Shown one piece after another: positions 25,782-35,693 of a stretch of 64,000 bases of DNA. The stretch covers positions 1,178,001-1,242,000 of the forward strand of contig NC_008571.1 of the NCBI RefSeq assembly GCF_000060345.1, written 5' to 3'. Source of the stretch: Christiangramia forsetii KT0803 (GTDB taxonomy: Bacteria; Bacteroidota; Bacteroidia; Flavobacteriales; Flavobacteriaceae). Every line of letters begins with the position of its first letter. The first letter of the stretch is position 1. A program made the position numbers and the translations under genes. Below the pieces are notes generated by a model. The model was not told the origin of the DNA. It did no database searches and was given only the letters and a program-made list of their open reading frames with translations.

Positions 25782-26353
25782 AAACAGGAAGATTAGAAGC
25801 CTTTAGCGATGGCGTTTTGGCCATTATCATCACTATAATGGTATTAGAAATGAAAGTTCCGGAAGGTGCCGGTTTTGATGTCTTAAAGCCAATTCTGCCT
25901 GTTTTTCTCACCTATATTTTGAGCTTTATTTACTTAGGAATTTACTGGAACAACCACCATCACCTACTACAAGCCGTTAATAAGGTAAATGGGAAAATTT
26001 TGTGGGCGAACCTGAATTTATTGTTTTGGCTCTCTCTTTTTCCATTTGTTACAGGTTGGATGGGAGAAAATCATTTTGAAACCAACCCAACCGCATTGTA
26101 TGGGATGGTTTTATTCCTGGCTGCTCTGGCATTCAAAATATTTGTTTATTACGTTATAAAGAATGAAGGCAAAGAATCGAATGTAGGGAAAGTTTACAGT
26201 AATGATATAAAGTTGAATATTTCACTTTTACTATACTTAACTGGTAGTGCCATATCATTTTTACAACCATTCCTAGGCCTCTTAATATATTTAGTCGCTG
26301 CTCTTCTGTGGGTGTTACCAGATAAAAGAATTGAACAAACATTTAAAAAATAA
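25778..26353 (+). CDS. TMEM175-like (DUF1211) membrane protein, potential potassium channel
   Basis: A 191-residue protein with about six hydrophobic helices. It starts with the family signature RLEAFSDGVLAIIITIMVLE, where the FSDG motif in helix 1 lines the pore of bacterial TMEM175 channels. LGIYWNNHHHLL in helix 2 is also family-typical. Homologues form leaky potassium channels. Overlap with the pirin gene by 4 bp indicates shared expression. Confidence 0.88.
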   Translation: MKTGRLEAFSDGVLAIIITIMVLEMKVPEGAGFDVLKPILPVFLTYILSFIYLGIYWNNHHHLLQAVNKVNGKILWANLNLLFWLSLFPFVTGWMGENHFETNPTALYGMVLFLAALAFKIFVYYVIKNEGKESNVGKVYSNDIKLNISLLLYLTGSAISFLQPFLGLLIYLVAALLWVLPDKRIEQTFKK

Positions 26354-26785
26354 ATCAGGTAAAAACAAATGAATATCCAACAGAGAAATCATTGTCTAAT
26401 GAAAAGTCAAAAAATGCATTCATTCGGAAATATGTGTGAAAATATTACCAAAAAAAATCAGGAAAGAGTTAGAGCAAAAAATAATTGGTAGCTGGTTAAT
26501 AATTTAAAAAAACGATTTTCAAAAATTTAAAAATAACATGTGAATGATGAAGCCAGAAATAGTGGGATCTTAGGCCCAAATAATTACAAATAATGACTCT
26601 TAAGGTGGAATAATTCTGGTTATCAATGAGAACGATTAAGCTTTCTAATTTTATTTTTAATCTAAACGAGAGGGGATTAGATTCAATTGGATAATATTGA
26701 TCCAAGGTCTAATCCCCTTATAAATTTTGGCTCTTCATAGCTGAAAGCCCATTTTTCAGTTCTTTATACAAATTTTCTACGAAAG
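26354..26785. other. Intergenic region with one strong hairpin
   Basis: 432 bp between convergent genes. GGGGATTAGA at 26672-26681 pairs perfectly with TCTAATCCCC at 26708-26717; inside, TTGGAT pairs with ATCCAA. It can end transcription of both the TMEM175-like and lyase genes, although neither side has a long T run. No gene was seen in the rest. Confidence 0.55.
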
Positions 26786-27853
26786 TTAATCTTCCTCAGG
26801 TGATGAACCTGCTCCTACCGTTGCATCTTTAAACCAAACTTCTGCATAGTCTCCATTGGCATATTGTTTGGCGATATCACCTTCATAAATATCTGCTCCC
26901 GTGCTCCAAACCAGGTTTTCTTCCGGGGATTTTCCGTTAGTTTGATTATAAGCTCCTTGTTTAAAGTAATTTAATTCCCCTGAATATGCTTCCTCACGTT
27001 CTATTCCGTCACGACCTATTGATTCATATAAGGTTAATATTTGCTGTGGAATATCTTCAGTTCTTGCAAATTCTGATTTTAGCAGGTTTTTGGTAAAGGT
27101 TTTGGTTTCGTGGCCTTCACTTTTAAAAGTAAGATACATGGTTCCCTTATGTACGTTTATTTCATAGCTGAATTCTTCCCCCAGTTCAATACCATTTTCA
27201 GGTTCTTCAGGATAGGCATCAGGGGCTGAACCTATAACAGACATGTCATGTCCCCAAACCGGGGTGGAATAATCCCATCGTTCTGAATTATCACCTTTCG
27301 TATTAATTTCATAGTTCCAGAACACAGAACCTTTCGTGTGTCCTGGAAATTTCTTATAAAAGATTTTCAGAGGTTCGTTTTCATGACCTTCATCGCTATG
27401 AATCTGACCCACTACTACTGAATAAGAAGCAGCGACCCTGGCATCCCCGGAAGTGGAAACATGCATTACTTTTAGTGTGCCGGTTAATTTCCCTCCCTCT
27501 TCAGGAGTCCAGTGTTCTAATTGGCCTAATTCCGTTCTCGTATTGCTTGAGGTTTTAGAGGTAACACCAGAATTAGGTGTTTTATACACAACCCATTCTG
27601 TATTGTATTCATTTTCGACATAGAAAAAATCCTTATGCTTAAAATCTTCCAATTCTTCTGTACGAGTACCATTACCTAAAAGGATACTCCATTCATCCAT
27701 AAAAGAGATTACATCGCTTGGATAAACTTCGGCTTTTTCATTAGTTTTTTCTTTTTCCTCCTTGTTTTTTTTGGCATTATCTGCACAACTATTTAGTGAT
27801 AAGACTAAACCGAGTATTAAAAAAGATTTGAACGATAATTTAAAAAATTTCAT
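26786..27853 (-). CDS. Alginate lyase, polysaccharide lyase family 7 (first copy)
   Basis: A 355-residue lipoprotein (signal peptide with LSLNSCADN) and a PL7 jelly-roll. The three catalytic strands are visible as NTRTELGQL near residue 110, VVGQIHSDEGHENEPLKIF near residue 150 and LNYFKQGAYNQ near residue 305, carrying the Arg, Gln/His and Tyr of the active site. It cleaves alginate by beta-elimination, probably at the cell surface. It is close to the protein encoded at 31355-32431 and is read from the shared divergent promoter region together with 27921-28886. Confidence 0.93.
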   Translation of the reverse strand: MKFFKLSFKSFLILGLVLSLNSCADNAKKNKEEKEKTNEKAEVYPSDVISFMDEWSILLGNGTRTEELEDFKHKDFFYVENEYNTEWVVYKTPNSGVTSKTSSNTRTELGQLEHWTPEEGGKLTGTLKVMHVSTSGDARVAASYSVVVGQIHSDEGHENEPLKIFYKKFPGHTKGSVFWNYEINTKGDNSERWDYSTPVWGHDMSVIGSAPDAYPEEPENGIELGEEFSYEINVHKGTMYLTFKSEGHETKTFTKNLLKSEFARTEDIPQQILTLYESIGRDGIEREEAYSGELNYFKQGAYNQTNGKSPEENLVWSTGADIYEGDIAKQYANGDYAEVWFKDATVGAGSSPEED

Positions 27854-27920
27854 TTAGTAGATATTTAAGGTTTAAAATTCTGTCGATTATTTTGTATCGT
27901 TATTTATTAATATCTTGATT

Positions 27921-28886
27921 TTAAGCTTCTTGCCATAATTGTTGCACGGTGGCCAGGTCTTTTTGCATGGCATCAAAAACAAACTGCTTATCAACGGTAA
28001 TTTCAGATTTTCCTTTTTCAGCTCCACCCAGAGGATATTCCAGATGTAAAGAAACAGGAGGTTTTAAATCATAATCTTTCAGAAGTTTAAAATAACTTTT
28101 GAAGTCTACCATCCCTTCGCCTATCGGCACATTCACAACTTCCCATTTACCGTTTGTTTTTTTCCATTTAAAATCCTTTAAAACGATCGTTTTTATATGG
28201 TCTTTCAGTAACCTAAGACCATTCTCCCAGGATAAGCCACCATCTACCATGGCATGACGAATGTCGTATTGGGTCCCGAACCAATCTGGATTAACCGTTT
28301 CCAGAAGTTGTTTTACCTCCCAGAAAGTAGAACCGATACTTGTGCCCGCATGGTTTTGATAACAGCCAGTAATGCCGTATTGTTTATTTACCTCCCCAAG
28401 CTCGTTGATTTGTTGCTGGTAGATATCGATAGACTCCTGCATGGATCTGTCTTTATGATATTTGAACCAATCGCTTCTATAAAACTCTACTCCATTCTCC
28501 GCAGCTGTTTTGATAATTTTTAAATCATCTGTATTCTTAACATCACTTATGGTAGTGGTGATCATTTTACAGGACGATCCGGCTTCTTTTATATCCTGTA
28601 TGGCTTGAGGTAATTCAGTTTCAACATTTTCAGGTAAGATGTGACCTTTGGGGCGCACGGTCAGGTCCAACCCTTCAAATCCTAATTTCGCTGCAATTCT
28701 GGCAGCTTCTTTTATATCCAAAAACTGCAAATGTTTAGAGAAGAGATGGACTTCTAAAGGATCATCAGACTTATCAAAATTGAATATACTGAACGGAGAT
28801 GTGATCCAGGGCATAGCGATTACTGCCGCGCCTACATTTTTTATAAACTCTCTTCTTGGCATGTTCATATAATCAAAATTTAGCAT
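27921..28886 (-). CDS. Sugar isomerase/epimerase-like TIM-barrel protein
   Basis: A 321-residue xylose-isomerase-like TIM barrel with a twin-arginine-like signal near its start (MPRREFIKNVGAAVIAMPW), so probably exported. Visible barrel segments include EAARIAAKLGFEGLDLTVRPKGH, YQNHAGTSIG, WFGTQYDIRHAMVDGG and SLHLEYPLGG, the last three holding probable metal ligands. The start at 28886 may instead be the Met at 28862. The role in alginate breakdown is unknown; it could act on a keto-uronate sugar. It shares the promoter region with PL6. Confidence 0.85.
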   Translation of the reverse strand: MLNFDYMNMPRREFIKNVGAAVIAMPWITSPFSIFNFDKSDDPLEVHLFSKHLQFLDIKEAARIAAKLGFEGLDLTVRPKGHILPENVETELPQAIQDIKEAGSSCKMITTTISDVKNTDDLKIIKTAAENGVEFYRSDWFKYHKDRSMQESIDIYQQQINELGEVNKQYGITGCYQNHAGTSIGSTFWEVKQLLETVNPDWFGTQYDIRHAMVDGGLSWENGLRLLKDHIKTIVLKDFKWKKTNGKWEVVNVPIGEGMVDFKSYFKLLKDYDLKPPVSLHLEYPLGGAEKGKSEITVDKQFVFDAMQKDLATVQQLWQEA

Positions 28887-28986
28887 TATTAGATATCCTC
28901 ACTTTTCAAGATAATCGAAACTTATTGGGCTTATTAGCATATAAATACTTTTATAGGATACTATTTGACTGTAATTATGTTAAAAA

Positions 28987-29038
28987 TTTGCAAGTCGAAC
29001 AAATATACATATATTTGGTAAACCAATTTGGTAAACCA
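28987..29038 (+). promoter_or_regulatory. PL6 promoter with tandem regulator sites
   Basis: TTTG at 28987-28990 and TATATTTG at 29010-29017, spaced 19 bp. Two copies of TTGGTAAACCA (29015-29025 and 29028-29038) start inside the -7 box with a 13-bp period. Binding there would block transcription. It lies in the divergent region shared with the TIM-barrel/PL7 unit. Confidence 0.75.
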
Positions 29039-29047
29039 GTTGAAATT

Positions 29048-31348
29048 ATGAAAAATATCTTATTTACTTTTTTTTTATTTGTATCCGGAATTAGCGTCGG
29101 TCAAGATTCTACAACGACTAAAAATCCTGTTACGAACATTTCAGAATTTAATAGTGCCGTGGAAAAAGCCGGGCCAGGTGATGTAATTACATTGGCCAAC
29201 GGGGTGTGGAAAGATGCAGAATTGATTTTTAAGGGAAATGGAACTAAAGACCAGCCTATTACCTTAAATGTTGAAAGTAAAGGAAAAGTAACTCTTGCGG
29301 GAAAATCGTCTTTAAAACTAGCAGGGGAATTTCTTATTGTAGATGGCCTTTATTTCAAAAACGGCTATACACCATCAAACTCGGTAATTGAATACAGGCT
29401 TGATGATGAAAATATTGCCAATAATAGCACGGTCCAGAATTGTGTCATTGAAAACTTCACCCAGCCGAGCAGGGATACAAAAGATCATTGGGTAGAACTT
29501 TGGGGGAGGAATAATGCCCTTAAGAATAATTATATCGCGGGAAAGTCAAATACCGGTCCTACCGTACGGGTTTTTCTGAAAGGAAATGAGAATATCAATA
29601 CCCATCACCAGATAACTCACAATTATTTCGGGGAACGACCACGAAAGGGAGGTCCGCATGGTGAAACTATGCAGATAGGTTCCAGTGAAACTTCGATGAC
29701 TCCAGCGTACGTAAATGTTTCTGAAAATTTATTTTATAGATGTAACGGTGAGGTAGAGATCATTTCCAGCAAGTCTAATTTCAATAGTTTTAAGAATAAC
29801 GTATTTTTTGAATCTGAAGGTTCATTGGTGTTAAGGCATGGGAATTACGCTACGATAGATGGTAATATTTTTATTGGGAATGATAATTCAGAATTTATAG
29901 GTGGTATTCGGGTAATCAATACCGGGCACTGGATCACCAATAATTATTTTTATAAGCTCAAAGGAACCGAGTTTAGGGCTCCCTTAGCAGTGATGAATGG
30001 AATCCCTAAATCTCCACTTAACCGTTATAACCAGGTAACCGACGTAGTGGTTGCTTATAATTCTTTTATTGATAATAAATCTCCGTGGCATTTTAGTGTT
30101 GGGTCTAATGTAGATAAAAGCGAGGTTTTGCCTGCTTCTGAAATTCGTTCTGCCAGACCTGAGCGGATACTGGTTGCCAATAATTTAATTTATAGTGAAT
30201 CGGAACAGAAACTTCCTGTGGTAGCCTACGATACGGTAGACGGTGTGAAGTTTAAAAATAATATTTTAAATAGTCCTAATGAGAGTGAGGTTCAGGATAA
30301 AGGAATGATAACGCAGGATTTTGAAATAAAACAGCTTTCAGAATATTTATATGCCCCTGCCGAAAATCTTAATGATGTTTATGATGGTTTTGATTTTGAA
30401 ACTATTGAGAAAGATCTCTTCGGAAATGATAGGACAGAAGATAACAGTATTGGAGCGGTTACTTTACCGGTCTCTAATAATGCAAAACTTGTAAATAAAA
30501 AATTATATGGTCCTGATTGGTTTAACCCTGAGATAGAAAAGAAAAAGGCTGAAGTAGTGCAGGTTTCAACTTCAGAAGAATTAATTAAAGCTTTACAAAA
30601 CGCAAAGTCGGGCGGCATAATCGAATTAAAGTCCGGAACTTATAAGCTTGAGAATTCGATTGTTATTGATAAAAGAATTAGTCTTCGATCAAAAAATAAG
30701 GCGAAACTGCAATTTTCAGAAAGTAATTCCACTCCTGCATTTCAAATGAACCCGGGAGGAAGCCTGAAAATTGAAAATATTGATCTAAGCGGAAATAAAA
30801 ACCGTGATGCTTTTGGGACTTTGAATGAAAATATGTCCAGCGCCTATAATTTATGGGTAGATAATTCTGAAATAAAGGATTTTAAAAATCTTCTGGAAGT
30901 CTCACAACGTTCTTTTGCCGATACCATTTCTATTACAAATTCAAGTGTTAAAGATCTTCAGGCGGGGATTAATCTTGCTGAGGAGACCGATGACAAAGGT
31001 GAATATAATGCCGAATTCGTTTATATAACCAATTCTGAGTTTGAAAATATCCAGAATGAAGTACTTGATTATCATCGTGGCGGTTATGATGAATCAACGA
31101 TAGGTGGCAATCTGGTCTTTACAGGTAATACCATCAAAAATTCGGGTACATCAGAAGCTACGGAGATTCTTTTAAAAACCAGGGGAATTGTAAATGTTGA
31201 AATGGCCAACAACAATTTTATTGATAATCCAGTGAAATTTATTGCGATTCTTTGGGGAGCCAAAGGTCAGGAGCCGGTGAATAATACTATTGAAAATTCA
31301 GGCGAGATTAAAGTGGAGGAAAACCTCAAGCAGAAATTAATGTACTAA
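29048..31348 (+). CDS. Alginate lyase, polysaccharide lyase family 6, two-domain
   Basis: A 766-residue secreted enzyme from the ATG at 29048 (signal peptide ending GISVGQ). The first half is a PL6 parallel beta-helix with GDVITLANGVWKDAEL, GGPHGETMQIG, and the catalytic Lys and Arg in ISSKSNFNSFKNN and GSLVLRHGNYATIDGNIF. The second half (about residues 500-766) is another beta-helix (SGGIIELKSGTYKLENSIVI), as in AlyGC-type enzymes. The longer in-frame reading upstream is not used because the regulator sites lie inside it. It probably attacks poly-M or poly-MG. Confidence 0.93.
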   Translation: MKNILFTFFLFVSGISVGQDSTTTKNPVTNISEFNSAVEKAGPGDVITLANGVWKDAELIFKGNGTKDQPITLNVESKGKVTLAGKSSLKLAGEFLIVDGLYFKNGYTPSNSVIEYRLDDENIANNSTVQNCVIENFTQPSRDTKDHWVELWGRNNALKNNYIAGKSNTGPTVRVFLKGNENINTHHQITHNYFGERPRKGGPHGETMQIGSSETSMTPAYVNVSENLFYRCNGEVEIISSKSNFNSFKNNVFFESEGSLVLRHGNYATIDGNIFIGNDNSEFIGGIRVINTGHWITNNYFYKLKGTEFRAPLAVMNGIPKSPLNRYNQVTDVVVAYNSFIDNKSPWHFSVGSNVDKSEVLPASEIRSARPERILVANNLIYSESEQKLPVVAYDTVDGVKFKNNILNSPNESEVQDKGMITQDFEIKQLSEYLYAPAENLNDVYDGFDFETIEKDLFGNDRTEDNSIGAVTLPVSNNAKLVNKKLYGPDWFNPEIEKKKAEVVQVSTSEELIKALQNAKSGGIIELKSGTYKLENSIVIDKRISLRSKNKAKLQFSESNSTPAFQMNPGGSLKIENIDLSGNKNRDAFGTLNENMSSAYNLWVDNSEIKDFKNLLEVSQRSFADTISITNSSVKDLQAGINLAEETDDKGEYNAEFVYITNSEFENIQNEVLDYHRGGYDESTIGGNLVFTGNTIKNSGTSEATEILLKTRGIVNVEMANNNFIDNPVKFIAILWGAKGQEPVNNTIENSGEIKVEENLKQKLMY

Positions 31349-31354
31349 TTCATC

Positions 31355-32431
31355 ATGAAAAAAATATTCATAGCCATATTCATATTTTCCGCTTTTTTTT
31401 CCTGTAAAGATAATACCGCAGGAACATCTAAAGAAATCGAACAAAAAGGCGATACAACAAAATACCCAAGTGATGTTATTCCATTTTTTGATCACTGGAA
31501 ATTAATATTGGGCGATGGTTCAAATGCTGGTGTTGCAAATAATTTTGAAGATGAAGATTTCTTTTATACTGAAACTGAAGATTCTGGGAACTGGATAGTT
31601 TTTAAGGCTCCCAATGGAGGAGACACGCATGGTACTTCAAACAATACGAGAACTGAATTAGCTCAAATTAAAAAATGGTATCCCGCAACCGCCGATGATA
31701 AACTTTCAGCTACACTCAAAGTAATGAATGTATCTTCTACCGGGGATGCCCGGGTAGCTGCTTCCTACTCGGTAGTTGTCGGTCAGATTCATAGCGCCGA
31801 TGGCCACGAGAACGAGCCGCTTAAAATATTTTACAAGAAATTTCCTGGTCATACTAAGGGGTCGGTGTTTTGGCATTATGAAATTAATACTGCCGGAGAT
31901 GATAATTCTGTACGATGGGATTTTTCCACAGCGGTTTGGGGGCATGATTTTTCGGTAGTTGGCCCTGATGAAAGCACGTATCCTGAAGAACCAGAGGATG
32001 GGATTGCTTTGGGTGAAGAGTTCAGTTATGAAATCGAGGTGAAAGGCGGTATTATGAACTTAAAATTCACTAGTGAAGAACATGAAACCAAATCCTTTAC
32101 AAAAAATCTAACCAAATCTGAATATTCCATAACTACTGAGATACCTAAGCAAACACAGGATTTATTTGTACCAGTTGGGCAGGATGGTGTGGAGCGTAAG
32201 AACGCGTATGCTGGCGAGGGATGTTTTTTTAAGTTGGGAGCTTACAATCAAACTAATGGAAAATCACCTATAGTAAATAAAAATTGGTGTTCCGGGGCAG
32301 AAACCCATGGAGGCGATATAGAAAAACAATATGCAGACGGGAACTATGCTGAAGTATGGTTTAAGGACGCAAGCATAACTATTAGTGATGCAGCCATTTC
32401 TAATAAAGCTTATTTTACTAAAAATGATTAG
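31355..32431 (+). CDS. Alginate lyase, polysaccharide lyase family 7 (second copy)
   Basis: A 358-residue lipoprotein (AFFSCKDN) PL7 enzyme with NTRTELAQI, VVGQIHSADGHENEPLKIF and CFFKLGAYNQTNG. It is highly similar along its length to the 26786-27853 enzyme on the other side of PL6, suggesting a duplication. It follows PL6 by 6 bp in the same operon. Its C terminus has about 10 extra residues. Confidence 0.93.
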   Translation: MKKIFIAIFIFSAFFSCKDNTAGTSKEIEQKGDTTKYPSDVIPFFDHWKLILGDGSNAGVANNFEDEDFFYTETEDSGNWIVFKAPNGGDTHGTSNNTRTELAQIKKWYPATADDKLSATLKVMNVSSTGDARVAASYSVVVGQIHSADGHENEPLKIFYKKFPGHTKGSVFWHYEINTAGDDNSVRWDFSTAVWGHDFSVVGPDESTYPEEPEDGIALGEEFSYEIEVKGGIMNLKFTSEEHETKSFTKNLTKSEYSITTEIPKQTQDLFVPVGQDGVERKNAYAGEGCFFKLGAYNQTNGKSPIVNKNWCSGAETHGGDIEKQYADGNYAEVWFKDASITISDAAISNKAYFTKND

Positions 32432-32808
32432 GCATTAGAGAATCAACAATCAAACAGCGTATTCCTAGGGGTGCCCATGTGCAATTCACTATTGTTTTGG
32501 TGCAGATGCAGTAAACCAATATACAGCGTAGGTTGCATATAAAGGAAGACATCCGGAAACTCTGTAGGCTACCAGCAATGCTGAAATCTTGACGCACACT
32601 CCTATAAAATTCGGTGCTAAGAAGATTTGCGTTAGTACAGTCTACCCAAATTTTGTCCTTGGAAGTTCATTTCAGGATAAACACACTATAAAAAATAAGG
32701 AGCTGCAAGAGCTGGAGGTACTGTTGGATTTTGCAGGTACTGCTTACGACGTTGCCCGGGTTGTTTATTTGTTTCTTCTGAAATTATTGGTTAAGTAAAA
32801 AATTATTG
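32432..32808 (+). other. Degenerate DNA between PL7 and PL17
   Basis: About 375 bp without an intact gene. A 69-residue reading at 32589-32798 contains KICVSTVYPNFV and FAGTAYDVARVVYLFL, loosely like the C-terminal part of a short-chain dehydrogenase, but the rest does not match and upstream frames are broken. A decayed SDR gene is possible; evidence is thin. Confidence 0.3.
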
Positions 32809-32836
32809 TACATTGGTAAACCAATTTGGTAAACCA
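32786..32836 (+). promoter_or_regulatory. PL17 promoter with tandem regulator sites
   Basis: TTGGTAAACCA occurs at 32813-32823 and 32826-32836, again with a 13-bp period. ATTG at 32786-32789 and TACATTGG at 32809-32816 are the best, weaker, promoter boxes (19 bp apart). It is 45 bp before the PL17 start. Confidence 0.7.
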
Positions 32837-32880
32837 GTTTTATTTTTTTAATTTCAACCTCAATTAATCAATAATATGAT

Positions 32881-35124
32881 ATGAGATATTACATAGCCTC
32901 CTTATTTTTAATATTAGTTTTTTCAGTAAATGCTCAGAAGAATCTGAAAAGTAATTCTTCGGGTTTAGTCCTTACTGAAGAAGGAGTGGAAAATATCCAG
33001 TCCAACCTGGGGACGGTATCCTTATTTGATCAGACCCTAAAGCAGGTAAAAGAAGAAGTAGATAAGGAAATGGCTCGGGATATCCAGGTTCCTGTTCCAA
33101 AAGATCTTGCCGGTGGGTATACCCATGAAAGGCACAAAAAGAATTATGCGACAGCACAAAAGGCTGGAGTGCTTTATAAAATTTTAGAGGAGGAAAAGTA
33201 CGCTCGATATATTAAAGAGATGCTCATGGAATAAGCCCGGCTTTATCCTGAACTTCCATTACATCCTGAAGAACGATCTTATGCAAGAGGTAAATTATTC
33301 TGGCAATCACTTAACGATTCCAACTGGCTTGTAGCGATGAGTCAGGCTTATGACAGTATATATGACTGGTTAAGTACTGAAGATAAAAAGTTCTTAGAAG
33401 AGAATTTATTCCATCCTTATGCCGATTTCCTTTCTGAAGGAAACCCTAAATTCTTTAATCGAATTCATAATCATAGCACCTGGGGAAATGCAGCCGTGGG
33501 TATGATTGGTTTGGTTATGGATAATGATGAACTGGTGAACAGGGCATTATATGGACTAGAGAATACGAATATAGATAAAGCCGCCAGGGATAATGATGGC
33601 GGTCTAATTCAGCAGCCCGGACAGAAAGCCGGTTTTTTGGCTAATATTGAAGAAGCTTTTTCTCCTTCCGGATATTATACTGAAGGTCCTTATTATCAGC
33701 GGTACGCCATGTATCCTTTTATGTTATTTGCTAAGGCGTTGCAGAACAAAAGGCCTGAACTCAAAATCTTCGAATATAAAGATGGGGTTCTTATTAAGTC
33801 TGTAGATGCGTTATTGAATTTAACCGATGCCGATGGGGAATTCTTTCCATTAAATGACGCTCAGAAAGGCATGTCATTTTTCAATAAATCAGTAATAATG
33901 GCGGTAGATGCGGCTTATTATTACGGGGAGCAGGATCCAAGGCTTTTATCGGTTGCAAAAAAGCAGGGAGAGGTAACACTTGATGATGCGGGATTGGCAG
34001 TTGCCCTTGGGTTGAAAAATGATAAAGAGAAAGAATTTCAAAAAAAATCTATTGTACTTAGCGACGGTTCAAAAGGAAATAAAGGTGGCGTAGGAATATT
34101 GCGGATCACAGAAGATGAAAGTATCTTTTCATTAGTAATGAAATTCACTTCTCAGGGCGATAGCCACGGTCATTATGATAAACTTTCTTATTCATTTTAT
34201 AATGATGGGGAAGAAGTGATTCAGGATTACGGCTTTTCCAGATTTGTAAATATTGAACCCAAGAACGGCGGAGGTTATTTAAAGGAAAACACTAGCTGGG
34301 CAAAACAAAGTATCGCTCATAATACCATAGTTCAGAATGAAACATCGCATTTTAATGGAGATTTCGATACCGGAAATAAATATCATTCAGAAAAATACTT
34401 TTCAGATTTTTCAAAGGATAATGTTCAGATCATAAGTGCTAAGGAAGAGAATGCTTATCCAGGCACTAAGATGCAACGAACCATGGCGTTGATCAAAAAT
34501 GACATATTTCAGAAGCCTGTGCTGGTAGATATATTCAGGGTAAAAGGAGATCAATCAAATCAATATGACTTACCCTTTTATTATTTCGGACAGATTATAG
34601 AAACCAGTTTTGAGTATGATTCACCTGAAAAGCTGGAAAAATTAGGTTCAAAAAATGGATATCAGCATCTATGGAAAGAAGCTTCTGGTGCTGCGGAAGC
34701 TGGAAATGCCAGATTTACCTGGTCTGAAAATAACAAATTTTATACGCTCACTAGCGCAACCATGCAGAATGATAGTCTTATTCTGGGCAGGTTGGGAGCT
34801 TCAGATCCTGAATTCAATTTAAGAAGAGATCCGGTTTATATCTGGAGAAAAAGTAATACTAAAGACGCGGTGTTTGCTTCGGTTCTGGAACCACATGGCA
34901 GTTATAACCCGGTAACCGAATTAGGGAATAATAGCTTCAGCCAGGTTCAGAATGTTGAGGTATTACTGGATAGTGATGAATATACCGGTATTGAAATTAC
35001 CGGAACAAATAAAAATAAGCTTTTACTCGTAATTTCAAATAATGATGCTGAAGACCAGCATAATATAAAAATAGGTAACCGTGAAATTTCCTGGAAAGGT
35101 AATTACACATTAATTGAAAATTAA
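32881..35124 (+). pseudogene. PL17 oligoalginate lyase gene with an in-frame stop
   Basis: The frame gives a 747-codon PL17/heparinase II/III-like protein: signal peptide (SLFLILVFSVNAQ), an N-terminal (alpha/alpha) toroid with GLVLTEEGVENIQ and VPKDLAGGYTHERHKKNY, then RIHNHSTWGNAAVGMIGLVM, SPSGYYTEGPYYQRYAM, and a C-terminal beta-sandwich with KFTSQGDSHGHYDKLSY. Codon 118 (33232-33234) is TAA in KEMLME*ARLYPELPLHP, where relatives have an aromatic residue. A restart at 33337 would lack the signal and the first 152 residues. Intact, it would release unsaturated monomers. Confidence 0.85.
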
Positions 35125-35129
35125 ATAAA

Positions 35130-35474
35130 ATGAAAGATTTAGGTACAAGTAAAGAATTCTTAAAATCCAAAGAAGTTGAAAAAGAAACCGTTGGAGAAGG
35201 TGTTCAAAGACAAATCATGGGCTATGATGATAAAATTTTATTAGCCAAGGTTGAATTTGAAAAGGGTGGGGTAGGACCAATGCATGAGCATCACCATTCA
35301 CAGGTAACCTACGTGGTAAGCGGAAAATTTGAACTTACTATAGGAGATGAAACTAAAATGATGGAAGGGGGAGATTCTTTTTATATACCTCCTCATAAAA
35401 TGCATGGTGCAATCTGTAAAGAGAAAGGAATTCTTATAGATGTTTTTAGTCCTATTAGAGAAGACTTTTTCTAA
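35130..35474 (+). CDS. kdgF: KdgF-like cupin, unsaturated uronate processing
   Basis: A 114-residue single-domain cupin. Motif 1 is GPMHEHHHSQVTYVVSGKFEL and motif 2 is GGDSFYIPPHKMHGA, giving the three His metal ligands. KdgF converts 4,5-unsaturated monouronates from pectin or alginate to the open keto form (DEH). It starts 6 bp after the PL17 gene, so the two are coupled. If the PL17 stop is real, its natural substrate supply changes. Confidence 0.85.
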   Translation: MKDLGTSKEFLKSKEVEKETVGEGVQRQIMGYDDKILLAKVEFEKGGVGPMHEHHHSQVTYVVSGKFELTIGDETKMMEGGDSFYIPPHKMHGAICKEKGILIDVFSPIREDFF

Positions 35475-35553
35475 AAGCTCAGAATATTAAACAATAATTA
35501 AAGAATTGTAAAAATTTATATAAGATTATTTTTTAGTTAACAATTAATTAATA

Positions 35554-35595
35554 TATATTTGGTAAACCAGATTGGGAAACCAAATTGGTTTACCA
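35554..35595 (+). promoter_or_regulatory. susC promoter with three tandem regulator sites
   Basis: TATATTTG at 35554-35561 with TTTT at 35531-35534 (19 bp upstream). Three sites follow at a 13-bp period: TTGGTAAACCA 35559-35569, TTGGGAAACCA 35572-35582 (one mismatch) and TTGGTTTACCA 35585-35595 (the complement form). This is the largest site cluster in the locus. The promoter lies about 275 bp before the susC ATG. Confidence 0.7.
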
Positions 35596-35631
35596 GAAAA
35601 GTTCTTTAAAATTTTAATTTAGGAAATAAAA

Positions 35632-35659
35632 AAAAGGATAGGTGCACGCCTATCCTTTT
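35632..35659 (+). terminator. Intrinsic terminator in the susC leader
   Basis: AAAAGGATAGG at 35632-35642 pairs perfectly over 11 bp with CCTATCCTTTT at 35649-35659; the descending arm ends in a T run. It lies between the susC promoter and susC. It could be the terminator of an upstream transcript or a leader attenuator. Confidence 0.7.
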
Positions 35660-35693
35660 ATTAAAACTTCATTGAGAGAAGTTATTTAAACAC

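Noticed and set aside
28856-29047. Extended start of the PL6 lyase
   Set aside because: The extension covers the promoter and regulator sites and precedes a good signal peptide at 29048.
33232-33234. Recoding (selenocysteine or similar) at the PL17 stop
   Set aside because: The codon is TAA, which is not used for selenocysteine, and the family residue there is aromatic. A nonsense mutation or a base error is simpler.
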